From: Heligmosomoides polygyrus polygyrus
Taxonomy: Eukaryota > Nematoda > Chromadorea > Rhabditida > Heligmosomidae
Length of the DNA: 64,000 bases
Direction: 5' to 3'
Assembly (NCBI GenBank): GCA_947396885.1
Contig: OX377205.1
Span: 74,620,969-74,684,968 of the forward strand
How positions within the stretch are numbered: the stretch's first letter is position 1; every line of letters starts with the position of its first letter. Made by a program: the position numbers and the translations under genes. The notes under the pieces were generated by a model that made no database searches, had not been told where the DNA came from, and saw only the letters and a list, made by a program, of their open reading frames with translations. Positions 53,641 to 63,734 of the stretch are shown one piece after another.

Positions 53641-55518
53641 ATGACGACGACCGGTTCCATCAAGACCCAGATCACCAAGGCGGCGAAGGCACTGAGGGCC
53701 TCAATGGAAGAGGCCGAGAAGCTGCGGACGGGGCAAGTACCATCTGACGCCCCCGCAGGTAAGCCCGCGTCGGTCGACCCCCTCACGTGGTCGACCATTG
53801 GGAACGCGTACCTCCGCCTAAGGCGACGCATCGAGTCGCTGGAGGAACGCTGGGAACGAGCCGAAGAGTTCGCTTCGGAGCAGGATGAGGACGCGCCCGG
53901 CGTCCTCGAGGAATTCCACGCACATTGGACAGCCAATGCATGCGCGGAGTCCACAGAGGAGGCCGAAAGGCTCGTACTCGCGTTGGATACTGCTCGGGCG
54001 CAACTCGAAAGGCAAACTCCCTCCAGTGGTGGATTACCAAAGGTCAATACAGTTGCCGACTCGATCGGGCTCGATGGTCGTCAGCCTTCCACTCCATCGC
54101 AAGAACGACCTACCGACCGAGGCCCGGCACAACCACGCCCCGGCCCGGGGGAAGAGCAGCTGGCACCGCGGAGGGAGAATTCACAGACTCCTTCTGCCCC
54201 CATGGCCAGCCTTAACGGACCCCCCGCAGGCCAAGGAGCGTCAGCACAATTCAACCATGACCCAATTCAGTCAGTGAAGCTTCCACCATTTGAGCTTCCA
54301 GAGTTCAAGGGAGAAATGCACGCCTTCCCAGAGTTCTGGGAAATGTTTGCCGTAGCAGTTCATGACAATCCAACTGTTCCAACCATTTCAAAATTTCTCT
54401 ATCTCAAAGGCAAACTTAAAGGCGAGGCATACAAGCTTATCTCCCCACTTCAGTTCTCAGAATACAACTACCAACAAGCAGTTCAGCTGCTGAAGAAGAC
54501 GTACATGCGCCCTGACATCCTGCGCATCCAGCTCGTGCAGGAGCTCCAAGCTGTGCCGCCAGCGCACGACATTCCAACGTCACAGCGCACCACCTTGTGT
54601 ACGCTGAAGGCGCTGTGGGTGCAGCTGGAAAAGCTCGGAGAACACCCTGCCTCCACTGCGCACAAGTGCACAATAGGCGAAAAATTCCCACTGCGCACGA
54701 TGGAGAAAGCTGGAGAACTCAAGAACGGCGACGAGGACTGGACAGTTAACCATCTATTGGATGCTCTTGACCAGGTCATCGACCGTCAAGAAGCACTCCA
54801 AGGAGTCCACCCAGCCTTGGCGTCGGCGCACATCACCCAGCAGCACAGTTCACGCTCGCCATCCAGAGCGGAAATACGGCGCTCGTCACCACACCGTCAC
54901 TACACAGAGCGGCGCAGAAGTCACTCATCAGAGAGGGACAACACATCCCAGAGGCGTCGCTGCCCGTTCTGCATTCGTGGAAGACACGAGCCAGATCAGT
55001 GCAGAGAAATTTCAACGCAGTACGCCAGGAGGGAAATCGTCAGAGACCGTCGGCTCTGCTGGAAATGTCTACAGTCTGGACACCGTAGCACCAGGTGCAA
55101 CGCACCAGCTTGCATGTTCTGCTCCCGCAGTCATCACAACTCACTGTGCTACACGCGAGAAAGACCACGAAGTCCAGCTCATCGGAACACCTCGAGACGG
55201 GATCGTTTCTCAAGACCGCACTCACCCCATCGACGATCGTCCAGCACAGAGTCTCGCTATTCAAACGGCAGACGGTCACGTTCATCCAGCTGGTCCTCCA
55301 GGACCCCCTCCCCTCGTAGAGGCCGTTCTCCCGAACGCCGTGACTCTCCCCACCCGAGAGTCGGGTTCAGAAACCCACCTGTTAGTTCAGATCCAGTTCA
55401 ATCTCATCATTACACCACGACATCCCTGGGGACAAGCGATTCGAGCGATAGCGAGCTCGAGCAGCTTAAGGAACCAGGGTCGCAGACTAGAGTCCACGTC
55501 GCGATCACCTGGCCGTGA
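53641..55518 (+). CDS. gag: BEL/Pao Gag-like protein
   Basis: The ATG at 53,641 gives 625 residues; a non-ATG extension to 53,626 is possible but not needed. Residues about 1-120 are a charged helical region with E/R-rich coiled-coil character (RLRRRIESLEERWERAEEF). Residues about 212-310 form the DUF1759-type capsid-like domain (LPPFELPEFKGEMHAFPEFW, SKFLYLKGKLKGEAYKLI). Three zinc knuckles follow: CPFCIRGRHEPDQC (441-454, CX2CX4HX4C), CWKCLQSGHRSTRC (473-486) and CMFCSRSHHNSLC (491-503). An Arg/Ser-rich tail (about 510-590) is typical of nucleic-acid-binding Gag tails. The frame is intact. Gag would assemble the cytoplasmic particle and package RNA. The stop at 55,516 leaves pol in the +1 frame, whereas BEL elements often have one continuous frame; either frameshifting or a lost base explains this. 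Confidence 0.92.
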   Translation: MTTTGSIKTQITKAAKALRASMEEAEKLRTGQVPSDAPAGKPASVDPLTWSTIGNAYLRLRRRIESLEERWERAEEFASEQDEDAPGVLEEFHAHWTANACAESTEEAERLVLALDTARAQLERQTPSSGGLPKVNTVADSIGLDGRQPSTPSQERPTDRGPAQPRPGPGEEQLAPRRENSQTPSAPMASLNGPPAGQGASAQFNHDPIQSVKLPPFELPEFKGEMHAFPEFWEMFAVAVHDNPTVPTISKFLYLKGKLKGEAYKLISPLQFSEYNYQQAVQLLKKTYMRPDILRIQLVQELQAVPPAHDIPTSQRTTLCTLKALWVQLEKLGEHPASTAHKCTIGEKFPLRTMEKAGELKNGDEDWTVNHLLDALDQVIDRQEALQGVHPALASAHITQQHSSRSPSRAEIRRSSPHRHYTERRRSHSSERDNTSQRRRCPFCIRGRHEPDQCREISTQYARREIVRDRRLCWKCLQSGHRSTRCNAPACMFCSRSHHNSLCYTRERPRSPAHRNTSRRDRFSRPHSPHRRSSSTESRYSNGRRSRSSSWSSRTPSPRRGRSPERRDSPHPRVGFRNPPVSSDPVQSHHYTTTSLGTSDSSDSELEQLKEPGSQTRVHVAITWP

Positions 55519-56713
55519 GCCTCGACTCATGATTGTTGAGGCACTTACGCACAACTTCAATTCAAAGGCCGATCAGCTTCTTACTGTCTTTCTAGACAGT
55601 GGAAATCAGCACAGTTTTATCTGTAAAGATACTGCGCAATCACTCGGCTTACAATTCAAACACCCTAAAACCATTACAGCCATTACATTCGGTGGGTATC
55701 AACACACCGAAAAGTCCTATCAGGTCAAGATCACACTTCAAAATCCAGTTACGGGTACCCCGGTGAGGCTGAAGCTCTGGACACATACTCACATTACATC
55801 CGTGCCAGACAGCATGAGCGTCAAGACCACTCCGCAACACCAAAAACATCCCCGAACAGGCTCCGTAAATGTCGTTGTCCTGATAGGGATGAACTACTAC
55901 TGGAGTGTCGTCGACCTCAATCGTAATCGTCAGCTTCCATCGGGTTTAGTTAAGTCATATACCAAACTGGGTCCACTTCTCTCCGGTCCGAACGCGCCAT
56001 TTCCTCGAGTCCTTTCGACTTCGGTCGACCAGAAAGCGATCAATGCAGATACGGACTCTATAGTCCGTAGACTTCTCGCCCTAGACTCAGAAGGATTGGA
56101 CGAGGACCGCGATACGGCGGACTCGGAAATAATTCAGCAGTATTACAATACAGTACAGGTAATTCAAGGTATGATTCACGTGCAGTTCCCTTGGAAAACC
56201 AACCATCCTCACCTGCCGGACAATAAGGCGCTCGCAATGCGCTGGCTCGAAAGTCAATACAATAAGCTTCACGTCAATTCCAAGTTATGGAGAGAATACA
56301 GCGATACATTCGAGCAACAACTTAAATCTGGCATCGTTGAGGAGGTCACGCAAGATACGGCAGAAGGGACTCCTGTGTACTACATACCTCACCAAGCTGT
56401 CATCAAAGAGGACAGCAACACTACAAAACTCCGCATCGCATTCGATGCGAGCAGTCATATGAGAGACGCTCCAAGTCTCAATGACTGCATCCACCAAGGG
56501 CCGACAATGCTGCCCGATTTGTGCGGAACATTGCTCCGCGCAAGGCTCACCCCAATTCTCATCACAGCCGATGTCGAGAAAGCATTTCATCAGATCAGGC
56601 TACAGGAGAGCCAGAGGGATGCAACGAGGTTCTTGTGGCTAATTGATCCACTAAGCCACCTACGAGGGACAATATCCGCACCCTCAGATTCACGCGTATT
56701 CCATTTGGCGTGA
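55519..56713 (+). pseudogene. pol: BEL/Pao Pol part 1: protease and N-terminal reverse transcriptase
   Basis: This frame (+1 relative to gag) is open from 54,761, but family similarity starts only at about 55,525. The protease-like (DUF1758) domain has TVFLDSGNQHSFI with DSG at 55,595-55,603; GMNYYWSVV near 55,886 follows. The reverse transcriptase starts around 56,200 with EEVTQDTAEGTPVYYIPHQA, LRIAFDASSHMRDAPSLNDC, IHQGPTMLPDLCG and ITADVEKAFHQIRLQESQRD, whose catalytic Asp codon is at 56,570-56,572. Near 56,650-56,660 the reading shifts by one base relative to the rest of pol, in a run of C, and this frame ends at 56,713 after unrelated residues. A homopolymer slip in sequencing is an alternative to a true mutation. 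Confidence 0.88.
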
Positions 56714-59103
56714 ACGCTTCTCCTTTCCTCCTGAGCATGTCCATAAAATATGCCCTGGAGAGAAACCAGGACAACAGCCTTAGGGATGAGATCCTTGCCA
56801 ATACCTACGTAGATAACCTTCTCATCGGCGCCACAAGCACCGAAGAAGGCATCTTAAAACAACGGCAATGCAAGGATGTATTCTCCAATATGGGTATGAA
56901 CCTTCGTGAGTTCATGTCCAACAGCCAGGCTGTGACAGAATGCGTTCCTGAAAAGGATCGCATGAAAAGGACACCAGGAGCGACAGTCAAACTTCTCGGC
57001 ATTCGGTGGAATCCCAATTCAGATCAATTACAGGTGCCTACCAGAGCGCTGAAGACAGTCAATTCAAAACGTACCGCCTTAAAGAAGCTCGCGTCGACAC
57101 TCGACCCTCTTGGGCTTTTAACCCCTCTTTTCGTTTCAGCGAAAACCTTCGTTCAAGATCTATGGCTCAAGAAGACTGATTGGGATACGCCTCTGGACAA
57201 GGACACCGTGGCCAAGTGGAACGAGATCATCCACGGCATCTCCGGATTCGTCGGAACCGTGCCAAGATACGTCGCTAGCACTTCGGAATGCAGGTACGAT
57301 TTAGTTGTTTTTTCAGATGCTTCGAAACGGGTGTTCGCAGCGGCGGCATACCTGGTATGCAGGCCGCTCCGCAACAAGCCCTTTAGTCATCTCATCTATG
57401 CGAAGGCTAAACTCGCTGCGCCGGAGAAGACCACCATCCCGCGACTAGAATTACAGGCTTTGGTCTTGGCCGTTAAGATCGTTCGGTTCCTGAAGAAGGA
57501 GCTCACAATTCAGATCAGTTCAGTTCAATTGCTGTCTGACTCGCAGATAACATTATATTGGATTCATTCCAAAAAACAGCTCAAAACTTTCATACATAAC
57601 CGAGCGAAACTCATTCACGAGGTCAAAAATGAGCTGGAAACGGCTAACATCCTATGTCGTTTCTTTTATGTCAATACAGACCAGAATCCAGCGGATTGCG
57701 CCACCAGAGGTCATACGGCCTCGGAGATCACAAATCACATGTGGTGGCATGGGCCCAAATACATTTTGCAATCACCATCCTCATGGCCCAATTCTAGCAT
57801 GGATTTCACTTCAAACGTTCCAGCCTCGAAAGAGGCGGAAATAGAGTTCAAGTCGGTCACTTCAGCTTCAATTCAGTCATATAAGTCGTTCGTACCTTTC
57901 GAACGAACCAATTCATATGCGAAACTCGTTCGTGTAACGGCCTATGTGCTCAAATTTATAGCCAAACTGCAATCACGCCGTGCCAAAAGACACGAGGGCC
58001 GACCAGCGAATGTAAACCGCACTATCAGTCAGTTCAGCACTTCAGCAAGTGTCACTACAAGCGACTGGAAAGCAGCAGAGCTGGTCATCATCCGCGAGCA
58101 TTATCGTGAGAGCTCTGAGCAGCTGCAGAGTCGCGCAGTTCAGAAATTTCAGGTTAACCAGAGCGCTGACGGGATCTACCGCGGAACGTCACGGATAGCC
58201 AACGCAATGATTCGATCAATATCAAGTAATCCTATTTTACTTTTACCTTTCCACCCGTTGACACGCATGCTGATAACGTATTATCACGTTAAACTTCTCC
58301 ACGCGGGATCCCCACACTTGATCTCTGCGCTCCGGAATGAGTTCCTCATTCCTAGGGTACGTAGGCTCGTTGCTGTCATTTCAGGTTGTGTTATATGTCG
58401 CAGACACCAGGGTCGTCACTATCCGTACCCGAAATCGCCTGACCTACCAGCTGAGCGAGTCAACCAGAGTCGACCATTCGAAAACACCGGTCTCGACTAC
58501 TTTGGGCCGCTCCTGATCCGGACCGACGATAACAAGGACCAGAAGACGTGGGTTTGCTTATTTACTTGTATGTCTACTCGTGCAATTCATCTCGAGTTAG
58601 TTGTTGACAATACAACAACCCACTTTCTCCTAGCGTTTCGGCGCTTTATATCGCGACGAGGCACTCCAAACCTCGTCATAAGCGATAACGCGCCCACTTT
58701 TAAGCTAGGACGAGAAGTCCTTGTAAATGAGTTACGTCAATTCATGGAGGACAGGGCAGTCCTCGATTTCAGTTCCTCAACGGGATTTGAGTGGCGCTTC
58801 ATCACCCCGTTATCGCCGTGGAAAGGAGGCTTTTACGAGAGGTTAGTAGGCTCGGTGAAAACCGCCTTGAAGAAGACGGTTCATCGCAACACTCTCGACC
58901 TTTGGAACCTCCAAGCGCTCCTTACGGAGATAGAATCCACGCTCAACACGCGCCCATTAACTCCACTTTCAGGCGAAGCGACAGAACCAGTTCATATCCT
59001 ACGGTCCATCGATTTGGTTAGCCCACAGTTCAGTCTAGGCCACTTAGGAAATCCTAAGATGGCAGTCACTTCAAGGGACCCGTTCACCGTTACGGAGTTC
59101 TAA
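56714..59103 (+). pseudogene. pol: BEL/Pao Pol part 2: reverse transcriptase palm, RNase H, integrase
   Basis: The frame is open from about 56,660 to the stop at 59,101-59,103. The palm box is YVDN (codons 56,805-56,816), a variant of YVDD. The Pao-type A17/RNase H region contains STLDPLGLLTPLFV, VVFSDASKR, KTTIPRLELQALVLAV, LLSDSQITLYWI and FYVNTDQNPADCATRG. The integrase has its H2C2 finger (YYHVKLLHAGSPH ... GCVICRR, about 58,270-58,405), then the DDE core: TGLDYFGPL, VISDNAPTF and KGGFYERLVGSVKTALKK. This set catalyses reverse transcription and integration. The domains look complete, but the stop before the C-terminal tail and the upstream frame break make the polyprotein discontinuous. 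Confidence 0.9.
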
Positions 59104-59520
59104 GAATTTCTCGTTTGCCAGTACAGTCTCCTCAGAGACTCCCTTAAGACCTTCTGGGAGTTGTGGCATAAGGAGTACTTGCAAGCGCTCGCGGAGCGGA
59201 GTCAAATCGGTTCTGCGAAACAACAGAGCGCAGCACGACAGCCACATGTCGGAGACGTCGTTCCAATTCAGACGGATAATACTTCGAGGTCTAATTGGCC
59301 GCTGGGACTGATCGTAAAGATCAACAGCTCAGCTGACGGCTCGGTAAGATCTGTAGGGGTTAAAACAGGCAAAAATAAAATTCTAGATCGGTCCGTGAAC
59401 CAGCTGATTCCCCTCGAAGTCGTCGCTGAAGATACTGCTCTCGTCAACACCAAGAAGCAGCCCGGCACGCCAACAAGGATCCAACCGCCTCGAAAGGCGA
59501 AAAAGACCTTCACCAGATGA
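59104..59520 (+). pseudogene. pol: BEL/Pao Pol part 3: integrase C-terminal tail (DUF5641-like)
   Basis: In the same frame as part 2 after one TAA, the sequence continues FWELWHKEYLQALAER, HVGDVVPIQTDNTSRSNWPL, GLIVKINSSADG and NQLIPLE, ending TGA at 59,518. W-PLG-I and the basic end (RKAKKTFTR) are typical of the BEL integrase C-terminus. A single base separates it from readthrough, so the stop may be recent or recoded. Confidence 0.85.
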
Positions 59521-60563
59521 GTTTATTCCATTTTATCCGTCAATTGGTTTGCTTCGTTCCATTTCATGTGTTATTTGACATTCATGTATTTCGCAATCCA
59601 TTTGCGCTCCACTGCACTTTTCCCAGTTCACTAGGGACCTTTGCGGCTCATTTTCTTGTCGTTTTCCTCTCTTAGTCGCTCCCTTTAGAATTCTTCTCTA
59701 TCTTCGCTCTTCTAATCTGTTTCTCTCCTTCTCCATATCTTCTTCTGAATTTCTCATCATGTTCTTTCCTCTCGGGCAGACCCTTCCTTGGACACTACAG
59801 TGAACGTGCGATACCGGCAGTCGCAACATCCTTAGGATACAGCCGCTATGACTCGCGCACTGACCTCATTGCGCCTACTCCTCACCATCCTGGTAGCGCT
59901 CGTTAGTCGCACTCCTATCTCCACCGGCAGCACGTCTTCCGCCATTGCAGTCTGCCCCTGGCACCTTTCACTCCCTCCCTCATAGCACTTGTTCAATTTC
60001 TCTCTTTTTTTCCGCTCAATCTTCTTTTCTCGGTAGCCTCTGTTTTATCTATCTCCTACCTTGTCCCTCTGTGTCTCTCCGCTTTTAACACCTTCATTTT
60101 TCCTTCAACTTCTCACATTTCTCTCTCTCTCAGGTTTCTCACCCAAATTTACTTGTGTAACTCCTCTTTTCTCTATCCTTTTGTGTTTTAAACTGTCCCT
60201 TTTTGCTGGTTAAGGATCCTCTCAGTTCAATTTTCTCCATATGAGCCACTTCATTATCGTCCGCGGGCCCTTCATGATTACTCATTTCATGCGAGGCATA
60301 GTTTGCACTATTAGCGGGTCCTACCACGAAATCCTTAATGCGCAAGGACACCGCCAGCGCCGCTACCCTCACACTCGTGATTCGTCGGCGCGCACCATTT
60401 CACTTCATTTAGCGTGTTTCTTCCGTTCTCATCCCACTTCATGATCCTTTAACTTTAGAATGCGTTTTTATTATCTCTCATTATAATTCACGTGCATTCA
60501 CTGCCACTACAGTTGCGAACGGTTTGAAATCTCTTTCATTTCAGATACTCTCAAGCATTTTGC

Positions 60564-61391
60564 GTGCAACGATGTCTTCGCGATCTCGTAGTCAAGCCCA
60601 CCGAGAACGAGGCGATGGTGGAAGGCGCCAACAGCAGGAATCCACCGCACGTGGCGGACGAAAAGGACGTCGTGGAGGAACAACTCCGACAATTAGGCCA
60701 GTTCCTTCCCGCTTCTGTTACTAGACGGTCCGCCAGGCGTTCCCAAGCCCACGGCAGTCCTTCTGTTATTCCTGTTGTTTCGTCTGTCGATACAGTCTCC
60801 ATGTCGATCGCCGTAGTGGCCACTGCCCCTACAATTGTAGCGGCGCCTACTGCGCCACAGCTACAGAGCAGCTGGGCCGAGCACACGGCGACCAAAGGTT
60901 CAGTTCAGAGCGGTCAAGCTCGTCGCGAGGCTATCTGTCAAATCTTTCCCTCTTTGGTCAGTTCAGCTAAGAAGCCTTGCGCAGCATCACCACCCCAGTT
61001 CAGCAGGAGCACAAGGCTCCATCCGCTCCGCAGCAGCCCAATGCTACCTCGCAACGGCTCAAGCAGGTGCAACCGGGCAGGAGACTGCTCGCGAGGAAAC
61101 TATCTCATCGGCGGATCGCGAGCGCTACAAAGAGCTTCTTGCTCTCCTCCACCTATAGCTCAGAGCTGGAGACTCTTCTGGCACTCCAGCTGCTGCGGCG
61201 CAGCTTCTCGCCGCACTGTCATTCACTACAGCTGCGCGTACTCGCAGCGTTCATTAGTTCCTCCCGCGTCATCATCTACTGCCCCCCGGGAGGCCTCGCC
61301 CCACGAGGAACAGGGCAGCGCGAAGAGGAACCAATCCACGATAATGAGCGTCGTGGTGAAGCAATATGGACAATTCAGTATGTACATTTAG
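60564..61391 (+). CDS. Hypothetical accessory reading frame of the BEL element
   Basis: A frame of 275 codons preceded by CATTTCAG (60,536-60,543), a good splice acceptor. The first ~130 residues look coding (ADEKDVVEEQLRQLGQFL), while an overlapping frame starting at ATG 60,571 encodes an Arg-rich peptide (RSRSQAHRERGDGGRRQQQE) and a third frame near 61,080-61,155 gives TAREETISSADRERYKELLA. Frame quality switches, so there may be frameshifts or small introns. No family recognised; alternatives are a decayed third gene or host sequence picked up by the element. Confidence 0.35.
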   Translation: MQRCLRDLVVKPTENEAMVEGANSRNPPHVADEKDVVEEQLRQLGQFLPASVTRRSARRSQAHGSPSVIPVVSSVDTVSMSIAVVATAPTIVAAPTAPQLQSSWAEHTATKGSVQSGQARREAICQIFPSLVSSAKKPCAASPPQFSRSTRLHPLRSSPMLPRNGSSRCNRAGDCSRGNYLIGGSRALQRASCSPPPIAQSWRLFWHSSCCGAASRRTVIHYSCAYSQRSLVPPASSSTAPREASPHEEQGSAKRNQSTIMSVVVKQYGQFSMYI

Positions 61392-61779
61392 TCAATTCAG
61401 CGATTTACGCATCAATTATAATAACGCACCAGTTCAGGTAATCTTTTAGTCATTTCAGAGTAGTGTATAAGCAGGTCATCAACGAGCCCGAGCCAACATC
61501 GCCAGCGATCCGGACACAGACGTAAGTGGAAATTATAGTTAACTCATATTCAGGATCGCGCCGTGTCTCAGTTGACCTGCAAACAAGAGAGCCGACATAC
61601 CCGAGGCCCACGGCGCAGTTCGCGCCGTGGAGTCAGCAAGCAGCCAAGCCGTCCAGGACGTGAACCGGTCGCCAAGAACAACGCAGCCATCGAGCCGAGC
61701 TTTAGTCATTTCATTTTTTGCAGGTGAACAGTTCATCCCAACCTTTTAATTCCAGGTAGCTCGAGTCAATATCGAATCG

Positions 61780-62091
61780 ATGGCGCGAACCACGACAGCA
61801 GGACAATACGCGGCGACCGGCGACAACATCATGCTGGACATCTCGTATAGGGCTAAGTCTTACTTGAGCTGCTCCAATTCAATTGTCGGTTTTAATTCTT
61901 TCGTTATGCAATACACCTTTTTAGGAAAAATCTTTATTAAAAATAACCATACAGATGTAAACCGGCACATTACAGTTCTGGTGGTCGGTTGCATGGTCCG
62001 TATGGAAGACGTGGTTCGATGGTTGGACGGTTCCGACCCATGGATGGGTCACGGTGTTGCAGGTCTGACGGACCGACCCAGGCGATGGTAG
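61780..62091 (+). CDS. Hypothetical 103-residue frame in the BEL 3' region
   Basis: Starts ATG 61,780 shortly after TTTTAATTCCAG, ends TAG at 62,089. Begins MARTTTAGQYAATGDNIMLD. One moderately hydrophobic stretch (HITVLVVGCMV). Not recognised; may be a terminal exon of the accessory gene or noncoding. Confidence 0.25.
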   Translation: MARTTTAGQYAATGDNIMLDISYRAKSYLSCSNSIVGFNSFVMQYTFLGKIFIKNNHTDVNRHITVLVVGCMVRMEDVVRWLDGSDPWMGHGVAGLTDRPRRW

Positions 62092-62783
62092 TAAGTCCTT
62101 CATGGCCGAACCCAGCCTCTTCAATGGCAGTTCAGTATGTCTGTATGGTTGAATATGTTGTATGTATTTGAACTATTTGATGTTTATTTGGCAGTTCATA
62201 TTTTCTTGTATCTTGTTATCTCCTATGTTGATTATATTTGTATGTTGTCACTTCATATTGCACATCCCATGCTATGTCGCATTGCACCACCATTCTACTC
62301 CCTTCGAGGAGGCTTGCTTAGTCAATTCATTTCTTCATGGACATCTAGGCCGTAGTCGATCCATCAGTTATAGTAGCAGTTACCTAGTATCGTAGTTTAG
62401 TCTAACATCCTGTATCATGCACTCATCCTATTTCGTAACCCCCTAGCCTAGTGTCCCCAGTTAGTGTGAGCCTCCTCAAATGTGTGCGGAGTCGAGGCAT
62501 TTCAGATAGGGTCGATCGCAGTAGTCATTCCATGTGAGTGTAAGACCCGCCGGCAGAGATTCCCTCTTCAATCACTTCATTGTCAGTCGGCCGAGCGCTC
62601 AACGCCTTTCCTTTTCTCACGGCGTTCCAAGGCCCTCGTTGGTTCCAGACGGGGACGGCCGTCTCTTCTATGTGGTCCGCAGTCGATGCCCCCTAAAAAA
62701 TTCAACAGGGCCTTAAGCCTCATTGTGGCCAGGCAGCTCCTGGACCTGACCCCCCGCGGGAGGCTTTCCTTTCTGGGCGGGAG

Positions 62784-63734
62784 TGTCGCGACTCGCGACC
62801 TTCGCAGCCCCTTCCATCCTCCTGCGGGCGTTCAACCCCGTGGCGCTCCGCGATGCGCTCCTCGCGCGGCCTGCCCCGCCTCCGCCGGCATTGATCCGCG
62901 GGCGGGGCGCGCGCACCGGAACGGGCATAACCCGCTTCCCGCGCGAACCCGGCAATTCATTCGACGCCCGCGCCGACCGTGAGCGGTTGTGCTCATCGGT
63001 TGGCTTCTCGTCTTCAGCCGGAGCCGGCCGCGGGGCCTGGCCACGTCGTCGTCCCAGCTCAGCACGGCATCGACTGCCGATCGTATGGAGGGCGACCCTT
63101 CCCCTCGCCAGGGCTGAGGGCGCGGAGTGGTAGCCACTTTGAAGCGCCCGGCCCACTGCATCTCCATCTACCCCCTCGCACTCCACTCTGCCGGCTATAT
63201 TCGTCTTCTACTATTGCACCATCGATCCTCGTACTATTCTGTCATGTTGGCATGCTGGTGTGTAATAAATCCGTACTGGCCCTCGGTGTGCTACATGAAG
63301 GAGTGCGGTGAGTCCGTTCATACCTCGCAGTCATTCCATATTGTGGGATTGCTGTCGTATTATCTTGCTGGGTTGCTGGGAAAAGCCTGTCAAGCCCCTC
63401 GCGGGGTCCGGGCGGAGGGGCAGACTCTGGCCCTCCGCCTGGACGCCGCGAGGGCAGTGTCGTTGCAATACAGGCTGGCAATTCAGGCATTGGGTTAGTG
63501 TCTCCCCCACGGTGGTACGTGGGCTGCAGCCCAGGGCTGAAGTGGACGCAGTTCAGTGGGGAGTGAAGGGATGGACCCGGGGAATCCCTTCTGCGGAAGT
63601 GGCACTTCAGGGCATGGGACCAATCCACCTCCCCGGGGCGCTGGACCTTGGCAGCTTCGGGTGCCCCATGGGGCAGGTTGGTGTCCCACGTGTTAACGGC
63701 ACAGCCGCTGCACTGGGGCCGCCGACTTGCAACA
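62784..63734 (+). repeat. BEL 3' LTR (951 bp)
   Basis: Same start (TGTCGCG) and end (GCAACA) as the 5' LTR. Polyadenylation signal AATAAA at 63264-63269. It contains a 44-bp segment (63,431-63,474) absent from the 5' LTR, bounded by CTGG on both sides. It is preceded by a short purine run, GGGCGGGAG, the likely polypurine primer. Confidence 0.9.

Larger units (their letters stand above)
59521..62783 (+). other. BEL 3' region between pol and the 3' LTR, uncharacterised
   Basis: Roughly 3.3 kb, long for a BEL element. 59,521-60,500 is pyrimidine-rich and noncoding. 60,540-61,440 carries overlapping frames of good composition; 61,480-62,090 has further short frames separated by GTAAGT...TTCAG-like signals (for example 61,516-61,549). 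I see no signal peptide, fusion-type motif or membrane anchor that would make it an envelope gene. Confidence 0.6.
51531..63734 (+). mobile_element. BEL/Pao LTR retrotransposon, 12.2 kb, with broken pol
   Basis: The element has two LTRs (51531-52431, 62784-63734) starting TGTCGCGACTCGCGACC and ending TTGCAACA, a primer-binding site at the first base after the 5' LTR, gag, pol in the order protease, reverse transcriptase, RNase H, integrase (the BEL/Pao order), and a long 3' region. No matching target duplication is visible: the left flank is ACATTG and the right flank CCTACT. Pol carries a frame break near 56,655 and a stop at 59,101-59,103, so this copy is not autonomous unless these are assembly errors in homopolymers. 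The two LTRs differ by several indels, arguing against a very recent insertion. Confidence 0.92.

Noticed and set aside
54761..55518. Upstream half of the pol frame read as part of Pol
   Set aside because: It overlaps gag in another frame and shows no family similarity until about 55,525; the gag frame has the zinc knuckles.
59521..62783. Envelope-like third gene in the BEL element
   Set aside because: No signal peptide, no membrane anchor and no cysteine pattern; only uncharacterised frames can be supported.
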